Positions 1 through 9,119 of a DNA stretch of 64,000 nucleotides are shown here, piece by piece. Location of the stretch: NCBI GenBank assembly GCA_963837395.1, contig CAWINI010000004.1, forward strand, positions 682,001-746,000. Direction: 5' to 3'. The stretch is from CAVZQN01 sp963837395. GTDB taxonomy: Bacteria > Acidobacteriota > HRBIN11 > JAKEFK01. Positions within the stretch are counted from its first letter, which is position 1. Each line of letters begins with the position of its first letter. Both the position numbers and the translations under genes were made by a program. Below the pieces are notes generated by a model. That model saw only the letters and a list, made by a program, of their open reading frames with translations. It did no database searches and had not been told where the DNA came from.

Positions 1-2108
1 GAAGTTCTCCATTCTTCTGAGATTGGAGTTAGTCCATGTAACATTCTTGCTTGATTGGTTACCTCATCCGGATCGATGAATCCATTATGATTCGCATCAG
101 CGACATCAAATGGAATTTCGTACATCAACCTACGTATGTCTCTTAGCGGCAAGTCAGGCCCTAATCGACGCAAGTTCTCGAGTCCGACTGGCGCGTAATA
201 CCTTCCATATTGGCCGCGGATCATTGTTTTCCCATCACCGGTTAACTGATATGCAGCACCGATACGCGGAGACACATTGTTGAAATCAAAGACATTTCCG
301 GTACCCTGGCGATCATGGTCCACTTGCAAATCTGAAATACTAAAATGGAGGGTGTTGGGTTGGACAAAGACATGACCGGTCTCGTATTTGTTGTTCATGT
401 TGTCATATCGAAGTCCTAAATTTAGCGTGAGACGGCTGGAAATAGACCACTGATCATCCACAAAGAAACCGGTGTTTTTAAATGAACGTGCGGTCTCAAA
501 AGGCTGCGTGTGAACTTCATCCACAAACCACAGCATTCCTGTATCGCCGTAGTAATCCACCATCTGTTGAGTGTACTGAGTGTAACGATAGGGATATGCG
601 AAGTTCGCGTAGCCTGCAAAGTATCCACCGAAATCATTTCCATGACCTGTGGTGTATTGAATTCCGAATTTGATATCTTGCTGACCAAGAAAATCTTCGA
701 CATATTGAGTCATGTCAGCTTGAATGGTGTGACGACTGGCATCATGAGCTTCGATGTAGGGGAAATGTCCATTAACACCAAACTCTTTCCACTTCCACCA
801 GTTTATGTACCCTGAGTTCGAGGGTGCATCATCTGGTAAATGCGGATCCCAACCGGTCCAGAATCCAAGATACTTCGCAGTAACGATGCTTTTGGATCCA
901 GGAATCCACTGCCATTGCGTGGAAATTGTATCGTTGTCTGTTTTTGCTCCATATTGCAAAGTAGAATCCCATGGCACAGCATCGCCCCAGGTCCCGCCTT
1001 CGTTATCATTTCTTTCAAAGTGATATGCAAGCCAGGCTTGATGATTGCTCCATGGTTCGGCTGAAACTTTGAAATCGTAATATTTATCATTGTTTTGCAG
1101 AATTACTGGCCAGAGTGGTTGTTTGGTATTTTCTGCAAGAAAATTCATTCCGCCAAAAAACCAGATTCGATCTTTAATGATTGGCCCACCTAATGTAAAA
1201 GCCAGCTCACGATCTCTTTCCGTCCTGCTAACCAGACTTGAAGTTGATGGATCTAATGAAAGCCAATCTTCACCAAGATCAGCATTCGAATCTGGAGTGT
1301 TATCCGCAGGATCCCCAAGCTGACTAAAAGCACCTATCTTTCCATGAAACTGGTTGCTTCCAGATTTTGTCAGAACATCAACAGCAACACCGGTTGCACT
1401 GCCATATTCTGCTTTTGCGCCGAGTGCGATAATCTGCACTTCTTCGATCGTATCGAAGTTAACATTCACCAATGATCCCCATGATGATCCGCGCGGATCG
1501 GTTGAATTGACACCGTTCACCAGGAATTCATTTTCGTTGGTACCGCTTCCATATGCGGTTGGACTTGGTAACCATGAAGAATCCCTTCCGGTATCAAACA
1601 TACCTGGCGCTGTTAAGGTCAGATCGTAAAAGGGCTCACGTGCTGTCGGCAGTCTTTGAATCGTCTCTTCATCAAATGAAATATTAACCGCTGAATTCTT
1701 ACGGTCGACAACAGGTAATGCCTCGGTTACTACAATACTTTCTTCCACTGCCCCCATTTGCATTGTCAAGTCAACAGTAGCAACAGACCCCGCAGAGATA
1801 TCAACTTTATCCCGAGTCATCATTGCAAAACCTTGCGATGATGCTGTAACCCGATATGTACCAACTGGTAGATTCAGAAATACGTACATACCATTCGCTG
1901 AGGTGTTTGTTGTTCGCTTGCCAGAAATGAGAGCGTCGCTTGTGATCTCCACCTGGACTCCCGCAATCGGTTCACCATCATCATTAAAAATGGTGCCAGT
2001 CAATTTGCCTGTCTGGATCGATTGCGCTTGCACTACCCCGGAATCCCACAATGGAATTGTGATCGCAATAAGAAGGCCCACACAAAAACCTAAGGACCTA
2101 CAACTCAT
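1..2108 (-). CDS. Oar-like TonB-dependent receptor (C-terminus outside window)
   Basis: The reading frame is open from an ATG at 2108 to the window edge, giving about 702 residues without the C-terminus. The start follows a G-rich stretch (GGGGGTGT). A signal peptide of about 30 residues is followed by a carboxypeptidase-regulatory-like beta-sandwich (GKLTGTIFNDDGEPIAGV), then a plug-like segment (PVVDRKNSAVNISFDEE; NEFLVNGVNSTD) and a large barrel. This is the layout of Oar/acidobacterial TonB receptors that import polymers or peptides. Near the window edge an EF-hand-like loop (DANHNGFIDPDE, about 61-110) lies in the barrel part and may bind calcium. The frameshifted DeoR-type gene lies 94 bp upstream on the same strand and may be co-transcribed. 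Substrate unknown. Confidence 0.85.
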   Translation of the reverse strand, partial: MSCRSLGFCVGLLIAITIPLWDSGVVQAQSIQTGKLTGTIFNDDGEPIAGVQVEITSDALISGKRTTNTSANGMYVFLNLPVGTYRVTASSQGFAMMTRDKVDISAGSVATVDLTMQMGAVEESIVVTEALPVVDRKNSAVNISFDEETIQRLPTAREPFYDLTLTAPGMFDTGRDSSWLPSPTAYGSGTNENEFLVNGVNSTDPRGSSWGSLVNVNFDTIEEVQIIALGAKAEYGSATGVAVDVLTKSGSNQFHGKIGAFSQLGDPADNTPDSNADLGEDWLSLDPSTSSLVSRTERDRELAFTLGGPIIKDRIWFFGGMNFLAENTKQPLWPVILQNNDKYYDFKVSAEPWSNHQAWLAYHFERNDNEGGTWGDAVPWDSTLQYGAKTDNDTISTQWQWIPGSKSIVTAKYLGFWTGWDPHLPDDAPSNSGYINWWKWKEFGVNGHFPYIEAHDASRHTIQADMTQYVEDFLGQQDIKFGIQYTTGHGNDFGGYFAGYANFAYPYRYTQYTQQMVDYYGDTGMLWFVDEVHTQPFETARSFKNTGFFVDDQWSISSRLTLNLGLRYDNMNNKYETGHVFVQPNTLHFSISDLQVDHDRQGTGNVFDFNNVSPRIGAAYQLTGDGKTMIRGQYGRYYAPVGLENLRRLGPDLPLRDIRRLMYEIPFDVADANHNGFIDPDEVTNQARMLHGLTPISEEWRT

Positions 2109-2202
2109 AGGGACACCCCCTGAAAAGTGTTATCTGGTCCATGACCAAGGTTGATTATTGATCCGTAAAACTGCGCTTATATATAGGAAGGAAAAACGGA
2201 TT

Positions 2203-3004
2203 TCATTTTGCAATGATCACCTCTACACCTGCGACTTTCAATGCATCCAACATGAAAGGAGGAATACCCTCATCAGTTACAAGTTTGTGAATTGCATCCA
2301 GCTTACCAATTACTGAAAGGCTTCGTTCCATGAACTTAGTTGAATCGGCGACAGCTACTACTTCACGTGACACACGAATCATCAACGCGCTCAGTTCTGC
2401 CTCCAAAACATCAGGAGTTGTTAATCCAACTTCCGGATCAATACCATCAACACCAAGAAACATTCGATCTGCATTCAATCCGCTTAGCGCTTGCTCTGCA
2501 TGCGGTCCGAACCATTGATAATGCTGGACCACGCAGCATTCCACCAAGCATGATGATCCGGATGTGCGAAAGACTTGACAACTCTAAAGCTATATTCAGC
2601 GCATTTGTTATAACGGTGAGTGACTCTAAACGTAAACTGGCAACACATTTTGCAACTGCTGCAGTTGTAGTTCCTGAATCGAAAATCACTGTCTCGCCAT
2701 CACGAATTAAACTTGCTGCAGCAATTCCAATGCGTGCCTTTTCATTTTGCCGAACTCGTTCTTTTAAACTGATCGGCAAATCTGGAGCTGGTGAAAGCGG
2801 CTTCACTGCTCCACCGTGCGATCGGACAAGTGCCCCCAGCTGCGCTAAGGCTTCAAGATCTGCTCTGACTGTAACTGCAGATACCGAAAAAATATCTGCG
2901 AGTTCCCGCACCGTTACACGCCTTGATTGATCAAGCAAATCCAGGATGTGCCTGCGTCGTTCTTCCACAAGCATCCCTTTTTGAGCCTCGTCGACTCTAA
3001 ACAT
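2203..3004 (-). pseudogene. DeoR/GlpR-family transcriptional regulator, frameshifted
   Basis: The N-terminal part (from ATG 3004) has the DeoR helix-turn-helix (ERRRHILDLL, VTVRELADIFSVSAVTVRAD) and the start of the sugar-phosphate-binding domain (FDSGTTTAAVAK, MLGGMLR). The rest (GPHAEQALSGLNADRMFLGV, ADSTKF) continues in another frame to 2203. Removing one of the two A's at 2510-2511 on the + strand joins them as GGMLRGPALSMVGPHAEQ, which restores a normal DeoR protein of about 260 residues. So there is one clean single-base insertion: a real recent inactivation or a sequencing error. DeoR proteins are usually repressors relieved by a phosphorylated sugar. It is divergent from the TonB receptor at 3192 and upstream of the Oar-like receptor, which makes both possible targets. 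Confidence 0.85.
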
Positions 3005-3064
3005 CCTTTATCTCCGAAAAACCTTGCGTTTTCCTTCCCTTGCTTGTTATTTAGCTTACGTTAC

Positions 3065-3110
3065 CTTTCGTTCTCTTGCTACTTTAGACCCAAACGAAAG
3101 CAAATGTCAA
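3065..3110 (-). promoter_or_regulatory. Promoter with inverted-repeat operator for the DeoR-type gene
   Basis: On the minus strand a TTGACA (3110-3105) lies 16 bp from TCTAAA (3088-3083), a plausible sigma-70 promoter for the regulator. Perfect 8-bp arms CTTTCGTT (3065-3072) and AACGAAAG (3093-3100) flank the -10 element. TTTCG-type words are typical of DeoR-family operators, so this fits an autoregulatory site that could also act on the divergent receptor gene at 3192. Functional assignment is inference. Confidence 0.5.
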
Positions 3111-3191
3111 CAGCCTCTTGTTTTTCGGTGCTGTTTGTCTCGAGACAGACATAGAGTACACTTAAACAAAATTGTGATTGGATTTTTTCGG

Positions 3192-5231
3192 ATGCTGCGA
3201 AAAATTCTGCCAATTTTATCGATTCTCTTCCTGCTTCAATCTCCATTTCTATTTGCACAAACAGGTGTTTCTGATGATTTGAGTGAACTAAGTATTGAAG
3301 AACTGATGAGCATTCAAATCGTTTCTTCAACACAACAATCGGTGCGATTTGCTGAAGCACCATCAAGCACATTCGTTGTAACCGGTGATCAACTTCGCAA
3401 ATGGGGAATTCGAAGAATTTCGGAGCTGATCGAACGTCTTGTTCCAGGCGCAATTTCTTCCGAAGATTTCGATGACATAATCTTTTCATTTCGTGGAATC
3501 ACTGCGGATAACAACATCCGTGTACTTCTCCTGATCAATGGACATGAATACAACACGCAATGGAATAACGGACCTTCAAGCGAAGCAGAATTAGGAATGA
3601 TGGATGACATCATGAAAGTGGAAGTGTTGATCGGACCTCATACTGCAGTATATGGTTCGGCAGCATTTCTCGGTGTGATTAACATCATCACAAAAACTGG
3701 CAGCGATTTTTCTGGACTTCAAGTAACAGGCAATTATGGTTCTGGTGATTATAAAAAAGGTGGATTCATTGTTGGTGGAAAAATTGAGGATAAGCTGAAC
3801 TATTTCTTTTCGGCGGGTGGGCTTACCGCAGATGGTTTAGACAACAACAATAATAGCCCTTTAGATATTTCACGATTCCCTCCAAGCTGGCGATTTTTTG
3901 GCGATATCAATTACGGAAGTTTCGAAGTCATGAGCCGCTACACACGCTCCTCGCGCGATTTTTACATCCAGCCAGCAAGCACCACGACACCCAATGTCTG
4001 GACCAATTACGATACTTTTTTTCTAAGCGGACGAAAAACTTTTGACATAAATGACAATCTTCAAAATGTGTTGGATCTAAGTTATGACTCCATCCAAACT
4101 CAAAGACACGATTTTACGCTGGGAACAAAATTACGAGCTGTAGGCGAGGATCGTTTCAGTACGAAGTTTACAACCTTCTACTCTCCTAGTAGTACCAATC
4201 ATTTAGTATTTGGTGGTTATTATCGAAGAGATGAATTTGGCGATGATTGGGATGGCGATAATTTTAATTTCTCAACAGAAATTAAGGATGGCGTGGTCAC
4301 TGGTTTTCCTGCAGATCCTTATACAAAGCGAGTCCTCACTCCTTATGGCCGCAATGTATATGCGCTGTTCGGTCAGGATTCTATCCGATTCAATGATGAC
4401 GTCTCACTTCTACTTGGGTTTCGATATGATCGCGTTGAAGCACCGCAAATCCAACACCCTGATAGCTTCAGTCCAAGAGTTGCGCTGGTTATGACTCCGA
4501 ACGAAAAAACCGTCTTCAAAGCTATGTTTACTTCCGGTGTAGCACTTCCATTGAATGCTGCAATCACTTCCCCCGATGCAATCGGTTTTGGAAACCTTAC
4601 AATCATTGATGCTGACAAATCCGAACGGTTATATTCAGTCGAATTGGAAGCTTCCTACAAACCTACTGCAAATAGTTCTTTAGGCATAAATGTTTTTTAC
4701 AATTCACTTCAAGATATTTTCGGAAACGATCCGATGCTCTTAGCTCAAAATCCACCGAAGTTTAGATTGATTAACCATGGTCGAGTGGATTATGTAGGGT
4801 TCGAAGCATTAACGAGTGTAAATGTAAGCCGTCAGGCACTAATTCGATTGATCCATCAGCATGTACAGCTCGGATCAAAGGTGGATTATATTTTTGATTT
4901 TCTCACTACTCTGGACAATGAACATCCATCGAATTATCCGGAAGATGTTACAAAAATTCTTGGAGATCTGCGCATCAACAAAACTTTTTCTGTCAATGCA
5001 AATGCAAATCTGGTCTGGAATAATTTCAGCCGGCTTACATCCATTGATACAAATGAAACCGGATTCTATGCGCTTCTGAACGCAAATTTGGTTTGGGAGC
5101 CGAATCCACGAACGGAATTTATTTTTAGCGGCTACAACTTATTTAACGAACAAAAGCAGATTCCGCCGCTTCAGCTTCGTGCATTTTTGCCGGAACGAAA
5201 TTTTAACGTGAATTTTCTGTACCGCTTCTAA
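3192..5231 (+). CDS. TonB-dependent outer-membrane receptor
   Basis: The ATG at 3192 starts a clear signal peptide (MLRKILPILSILFLL, cleavage near FAQ). The frame is open about 170 bp further upstream, but that part looks non-coding. The 679-residue product has a SIEELMSIQI segment at the start of the mature protein, as in receptors linked to YfiR/histidine-kinase operons, then a plug domain (APSSTFVVTGDQL, ISELIERLVPG, VEVLIGPHTAVYGSAAFLG, VINIITKTG) and a 22-strand-type barrel ending NFNVNFLYRF with a terminal aromatic residue. It probably imports or senses an unknown ligand with energy from TonB. The YfiR-like gene, kinase and NtrC-type regulator follow on the same strand after a 175-bp gap that holds their own promoter. 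Confidence 0.88.
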   Translation: MLRKILPILSILFLLQSPFLFAQTGVSDDLSELSIEELMSIQIVSSTQQSVRFAEAPSSTFVVTGDQLRKWGIRRISELIERLVPGAISSEDFDDIIFSFRGITADNNIRVLLLINGHEYNTQWNNGPSSEAELGMMDDIMKVEVLIGPHTAVYGSAAFLGVINIITKTGSDFSGLQVTGNYGSGDYKKGGFIVGGKIEDKLNYFFSAGGLTADGLDNNNNSPLDISRFPPSWRFFGDINYGSFEVMSRYTRSSRDFYIQPASTTTPNVWTNYDTFFLSGRKTFDINDNLQNVLDLSYDSIQTQRHDFTLGTKLRAVGEDRFSTKFTTFYSPSSTNHLVFGGYYRRDEFGDDWDGDNFNFSTEIKDGVVTGFPADPYTKRVLTPYGRNVYALFGQDSIRFNDDVSLLLGFRYDRVEAPQIQHPDSFSPRVALVMTPNEKTVFKAMFTSGVALPLNAAITSPDAIGFGNLTIIDADKSERLYSVELEASYKPTANSSLGINVFYNSLQDIFGNDPMLLAQNPPKFRLINHGRVDYVGFEALTSVNVSRQALIRLIHQHVQLGSKVDYIFDFLTTLDNEHPSNYPEDVTKILGDLRINKTFSVNANANLVWNNFSRLTSIDTNETGFYALLNANLVWEPNPRTEFIFSGYNLFNEQKQIPPLQLRAFLPERNFNVNFLYRF

Positions 5232-5250
5232 CACCATCTCTCACCAAATA

Positions 5251-5264
5251 ATGAGACGTCTCAT
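5251..5264. promoter_or_regulatory. Perfect 14-bp palindrome, candidate upstream activator site
   Basis: ATGAGACGTCTCAT is a perfect palindrome. The flanks extend it to an AAT/ATT-ended 22-bp near-palindrome. Its centre lies about 95 bp before the start expected from the -24/-12 promoter at 5326, which is where NtrC-type activators usually bind. No T-run follows, so it is not a terminator. Confidence 0.5.
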
Positions 5265-5325
5265 GATTTCATCGCTTTTTGTTCGTGAATGTTAAAATCA
5301 TCGTCGTGAAGTTCAAACAATGCAA

Positions 5326-5340
5326 TGGCATTATTTTTGC
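5326..5340 (+). promoter_or_regulatory. Sigma-54 (-24/-12) promoter of the yfiR-like/kinase/regulator operon
   Basis: The sequence TGGCATTATTTTTGC has GG and GC separated by exactly 10 bases and matches the RpoN consensus at TGGCA and TTGC. Transcription would start near 5352, about 55 bases before the first gene. The operon encodes a sigma-54 activator, which suggests autoregulation. A near-copy lies before the barrel gene at 9607. Confidence 0.65.
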
Positions 5341-5406
5341 CCATAATTCCTGGTTATCTGTGTCTCTTGCTGGTAATGTTCGATTAGAGTTGGCGTAGAT
5401 TTGTAC

Positions 5407-5943
5407 ATGCATAAGCGTTTCATACAGAAATCGATTTTTATTCTACTGATCATAGTCGCGCCTCATTTAACTTTAGCAGAAGACTTTGAATACAAAGTAA
5501 AAGCAGAATTTCTGGAAAGGTTCACCCGATTTATAGAATGGCCTGCGGACTCTCCTATCAACAATTCCGACAAACCATTTTGCATTTGCGTAGCCGGGAA
5601 AAATCCATTCGGTACTTATCTCAACGACATGGCTGCGCAGGTCAAGATCAAAGGCAAGCCGGTAGAAATTCATCAAATCGAGCAACTGACTGCCGAGTTA
5701 CCAAAATGCCAGATCCTTTTTATTGCCCGTTCAGAAAAAGAACGATTGGCCGACATTCTAAAACTAACGCAAGACAAACCGATCTTAACTGTTGGTGATA
5801 CGAACGGCTTCGCCGAAGATGGCGTGCTTGTCAACTTTTTTGCCTCCGGAAATTACATCCGTTTTGAAGTCAACATTGATCGCGCTGAAAAAAGCAAACT
5901 GAAATTCAGTTCCAGGTTGCTAAAACTGGCTAAATTGATATGA
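5407..5943 (+). CDS. YfiR-like periplasmic signalling protein (DUF4154)
   Basis: The 178-residue product has a cleavable signal peptide (FILLIIVAPHLTLAED) and the YfiR/DUF4154 pattern: an early KAEFLERFTRFIEWP segment, a CICVAGKNPFG strand, a CQILFIARSEKE strand and GFAEDGVLVNFF near the C-terminus. In Pseudomonas YfiR is a periplasmic repressor that binds the sensor part of the diguanylate cyclase YfiN. Here the next gene, overlapping by 4 bp (ATGA), is a histidine kinase with a similar periplasmic part, so the partner is probably that kinase. I prefer the ATG at 5407 over a TTG two codons earlier. No strong ribosome-binding site is visible. Confidence 0.85.
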   Translation: MHKRFIQKSIFILLIIVAPHLTLAEDFEYKVKAEFLERFTRFIEWPADSPINNSDKPFCICVAGKNPFGTYLNDMAAQVKIKGKPVEIHQIEQLTAELPKCQILFIARSEKERLADILKLTQDKPILTVGDTNGFAEDGVLVNFFASGNYIRFEVNIDRAEKSKLKFSSRLLKLAKLI

Positions 5944-7724
5944 CAACGAATTTCTTCAAAGACCTATCGATTCGAAGCAAGTTAATCTGGATCATGTTTG
6001 TGACCAGCGTTTTTACTCTTGGAATTTCCTTTTCATTCGTTGTATTACGCGATGTAGAAAATTTCAAAAGTGAGATGGTGGAAAATACCTTCGCAATTGC
6101 GCATCTCATCGGTGATTTCAGTATTCCTGATATCACCTTTCGAGATCCGGACGCATCGCAAACTACCTTAGCCATATTAGAAAGCCTTCCATATATCGAT
6201 TTCGCCTGTGTCTACCAGGAAGATGGAAAAGTCTTTTCTTCTTATGCCCGCGACAAGTCGTCAATTACAGCACCACCGGCACGTACCACCTCCTATGATT
6301 TCAGAGATGGCTACCTTCATGTTTTTTATTCCATCACTCAACAAGGCAAACATTATGGAACGATCTATTTACGTGCCTCCACCGCCACTCTGGATTCGAA
6401 AGTACAAAAGCATTTCTTAACAATGATCGCAGTCATGGTGGCAGTTCTGTTTCTGGCATTTCTATTTGCTATGCAACTACAGCGATTGATCTCAAAACCG
6501 ATCGTCGCTTTAACTGACGTCACAAAAAAGGTTTCAGAGAAAGCGGACTATACTCTGCGCGTGGAATCGGATAGTAAAGATGAAATCGGAATTTTATCTC
6601 AAGGCTTCAACAACATGTTGATGCAAATTCAAAAAAGACAATTTGAACGGAGCCAGGCGCTGGAGGCATTGCAAGAAAGTGAAGAAAGATATCGAAATCT
6701 TGTGGAAACTACACCTGAATCAATCTTTGTAGAGCAAAATGGAAAGCTTGTTTACATGAATCCTGCAGGACTTCGTTTGCTTGGATATTCTGAAACGGAA
6801 TTAATCGATCACAAGCTGGATAAGTTTATTTCAAATTATTCGGGTTTGGATCGCTCCACTACATCAGTGACTGAAACAAAATTCATCCCCAAAGACGGAA
6901 AGCTATTGGATGTGGAACTCACTTTTTTTGGAACCATCTTTGCGGGAGAACCTGCGATCCAGTGTCTGGCCAGAGATATTACCGAAAGCAAAAATCTCCG
7001 AATTGCCGCCCAAAGAATGGAACGACTTGCAGCACTCGGTGAATTATCAGCAATGATTGCACATGAAATTAGAAATTCGCTGGGATCGATCAGTTTAAAT
7101 TTCCGAAATTTGTCCGATCATTTGAAAGTTCCTGATCCTCATCAACGAACATTCAACAATATTGATCTTGGAATTCAACGCATTGAAGAAATTATTAACG
7201 GCATTTTGAATTTTGCGCGGCCTGTACAACCCTCGTTACGCAAAGTGGATATTCGTAAAGTGATCGATAGCAGTGTACATACGGTTGAAAAAGAAATGGA
7301 AAGCAGCGGCATTCAATTGAAGCGCAGTTATAACGCGCAGCTTCCTGAAGTGGTGATCGATCCGGTTCAGATCAATCAGGTCCTTGTTAATCTTTATTTA
7401 AACTCAAAACAAGCGATGCGATCTGGCGGTACTTTGACAATCGCTGCAACAGCGCGTTCCGACTTTGTTGAAGTGACAGTTCAAGATACCGGTGTAGGGA
7501 TCCATCCGGAAAATTTAGACAAGATTTTTAATCCGTTTTTTACTACAAGAAAAGAAGGCATTGGCCTGGGGTTGGCCATTGTTTCCCGGATCCTGGAACA
7601 ACACAAATCACAGATTTTTGTCGAGAGCGAACCGGGAAGCGGAACAAAGTTCATCATCCGTTTTCCGATGAAACCGTTTGAAGGCGCATTTGAAGATCAA
7701 TCGCAATTCTTCAGGTCAATATGA
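5940..7724 (+). CDS. Membrane sensor histidine kinase (CHASE8-like, HAMP, PAS, HisKA, HATPase)
   Basis: The 594-residue kinase has a TM helix at about 14-36, a periplasmic CHASE8-like sensor at about 37-155 (FAIAHLIGDFSIPDI, SLPYIDFACVYQEDG), a second TM at 160-180, HAMP at about 181-233, PAS at about 245-350, HisKA with the phospho-accepting His375 (AMIAHEIRNSLGS) and an HATPase with N-box (NLYLNSKQAM), DTGVGI and GIGLGLAI motifs. CHASE8 is the sensor type found in YfiN, and the YfiR-like gene overlaps this one by 4 bp. The likely signal path is YfiR-like protein, kinase, then the NtrC-type regulator 18 bp downstream. Confidence 0.92.
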   Translation: MTTNFFKDLSIRSKLIWIMFVTSVFTLGISFSFVVLRDVENFKSEMVENTFAIAHLIGDFSIPDITFRDPDASQTTLAILESLPYIDFACVYQEDGKVFSSYARDKSSITAPPARTTSYDFRDGYLHVFYSITQQGKHYGTIYLRASTATLDSKVQKHFLTMIAVMVAVLFLAFLFAMQLQRLISKPIVALTDVTKKVSEKADYTLRVESDSKDEIGILSQGFNNMLMQIQKRQFERSQALEALQESEERYRNLVETTPESIFVEQNGKLVYMNPAGLRLLGYSETELIDHKLDKFISNYSGLDRSTTSVTETKFIPKDGKLLDVELTFFGTIFAGEPAIQCLARDITESKNLRIAAQRMERLAALGELSAMIAHEIRNSLGSISLNFRNLSDHLKVPDPHQRTFNNIDLGIQRIEEIINGILNFARPVQPSLRKVDIRKVIDSSVHTVEKEMESSGIQLKRSYNAQLPEVVIDPVQINQVLVNLYLNSKQAMRSGGTLTIAATARSDFVEVTVQDTGVGIHPENLDKIFNPFFTTRKEGIGLGLAIVSRILEQHKSQIFVESEPGSGTKFIIRFPMKPFEGAFEDQSQFFRSI

Positions 7725-7742
7725 ACTAAAATAGATGCAGCC

Positions 7743-9119
7743 ATGATCACCTCATCGAAGAAAGTAATCAAAAAAAATGTTTTGTTGATTGAAGATGATG
7801 AACTCTTTCGCGCGGCCTTAAATGATTTCCTTGCTGATCGTCACAATATTTGGCCGGCGGAATCCGGCGAAAAAGGGCTGGCACTGCTTGAAAAGCGGGT
7901 GCCTGATGTTGTTCTACTGGACATAACCTTGCCTGGAATCAATGGAATCGAGACGCTCAAGAAAATAAAAGAGCTAATGCCGCAGTTGCCTGTAGTAATG
8001 CTAACAGCAATCGATAGAATTCCCAGTGTTGTTGAAAGCATCAAGCTGGGTGCGTTCGATTATCTTGCTAAACCGATGATTATTGAAGAATTGCTATCAA
8101 CTTTGGATCGAGCAATTGAATCTCAAGAAATCAAACGCGAATTAGAACAAAGCCGTAAACTGCAGCTCATCACCAACAAGGAATACCGGCTGCTTGGAAA
8201 CAGTGCTGCCACTCAAAAAATTAAAAATGAAATTCAGATAGCGGCGAAAACAGATTCACCGGTTCTAATTCAAGGTGAGACTGGCACCGGAAAAGAACTT
8301 GCGGCCAGAGAAATTCATGCATCGAGTGCGCGCGCAAGCCGTCCGTTTGTTGCAATCAATTGCAGTGCAATTCCTAAAGATCTGGTGGAATCAGAATTTT
8401 TTGGTTATAGAAAAGGAGCTTTTACCGGTGCGCAAGCGAGTGAAATCGGAAAATTTCAACTTGCAAATCATGGAACATTGCTTCTGGATGAAATCGGAGA
8501 ATTACCATTCGATGCCCAGGCAAAATTGCTGCGCGTTCTTGAAGAGCAGGAATTTTATCCGGTTGGCAGTACGGAGCTAGTCAAAGTTGATGTGCGTGTG
8601 ATTTCTTCTACCAACAAAGAGTTGAAAGAAATGGTAGATCAAAAGCTTTTTCGTGAAGATTTATATTTTAGATTGAATGTTTACTTCATATCTGTTCCGC
8701 CTTTGCGCGAAAGACCGGAAGATATCATATTTCTGGCAGAATCATTTTTGCGCTACTTTAATTCAAAGTTTGGAAAAAATTTCGAAGAGATTACCGACGG
8801 CGCCAAAGAGATCCTTACAAAATATCCATGGAAAGGAAACGTTCGCGAGTTGCGTAATGTGATCGAACGGATCGCGTTATCTGAAGATGGCCCTTTGCTC
8901 ACTGAAGAACATCTTTATGTACTTCAAAACATCGGACGCACAGCGGTGGGAGATTTCATTAAGCTGCCCGATTCCGGCGTGGATCTAGAAGATCTGGAAA
9001 GGACTTTAATTCAGCAAGCGTTGAATATGGCAAATGGCAACAAAACAAAAGCTGCAAAATTATTGAAACTATCCGTTCCGACTTTTACGTACCGCCTTCA
9101 AAAGTTCGGTTTCGATTAA
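7743..9119 (+). CDS. NtrC-family sigma-54-dependent response regulator
   Basis: The 458-residue activator has a receiver domain with acidic pair at 18-19, phospho-acceptor Asp60, Thr88 and Lys110. It is followed by an AAA+ domain with Walker A GETGTGKE (178-185), the sigma-54 contact loop GAFTGA (225-230) and an arginine-finger region, and a Fis-type helix-turn-helix at the C-terminus (ALNMANGNKTKAAKLLKLSV). All key residues are present. It should receive phosphate from the upstream kinase and drive RpoN promoters. Two such promoters are visible nearby (5326 and 9631). Confidence 0.95.
   Translation: MITSSKKVIKKNVLLIEDDELFRAALNDFLADRHNIWPAESGEKGLALLEKRVPDVVLLDITLPGINGIETLKKIKELMPQLPVVMLTAIDRIPSVVESIKLGAFDYLAKPMIIEELLSTLDRAIESQEIKRELEQSRKLQLITNKEYRLLGNSAATQKIKNEIQIAAKTDSPVLIQGETGTGKELAAREIHASSARASRPFVAINCSAIPKDLVESEFFGYRKGAFTGAQASEIGKFQLANHGTLLLDEIGELPFDAQAKLLRVLEEQEFYPVGSTELVKVDVRVISSTNKELKEMVDQKLFREDLYFRLNVYFISVPPLRERPEDIIFLAESFLRYFNSKFGKNFEEITDGAKEILTKYPWKGNVRELRNVIERIALSEDGPLLTEEHLYVLQNIGRTAVGDFIKLPDSGVDLEDLERTLIQQALNMANGNKTKAAKLLKLSVPTFTYRLQKFGFD

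Noticed and set aside
2340..2930. 196-codon plus-strand frame
   Set aside because: Antisense of the DeoR-type gene, whose helix-turn-helix and sugar-binding motifs are clear on the minus strand.
3136..3147. TGTCTCGAGACA palindrome as a second site for the NtrC-type activator
   Set aside because: The half-sites are in inverse order compared with ATGAGACGTCTCAT, and no -24/-12 element follows.
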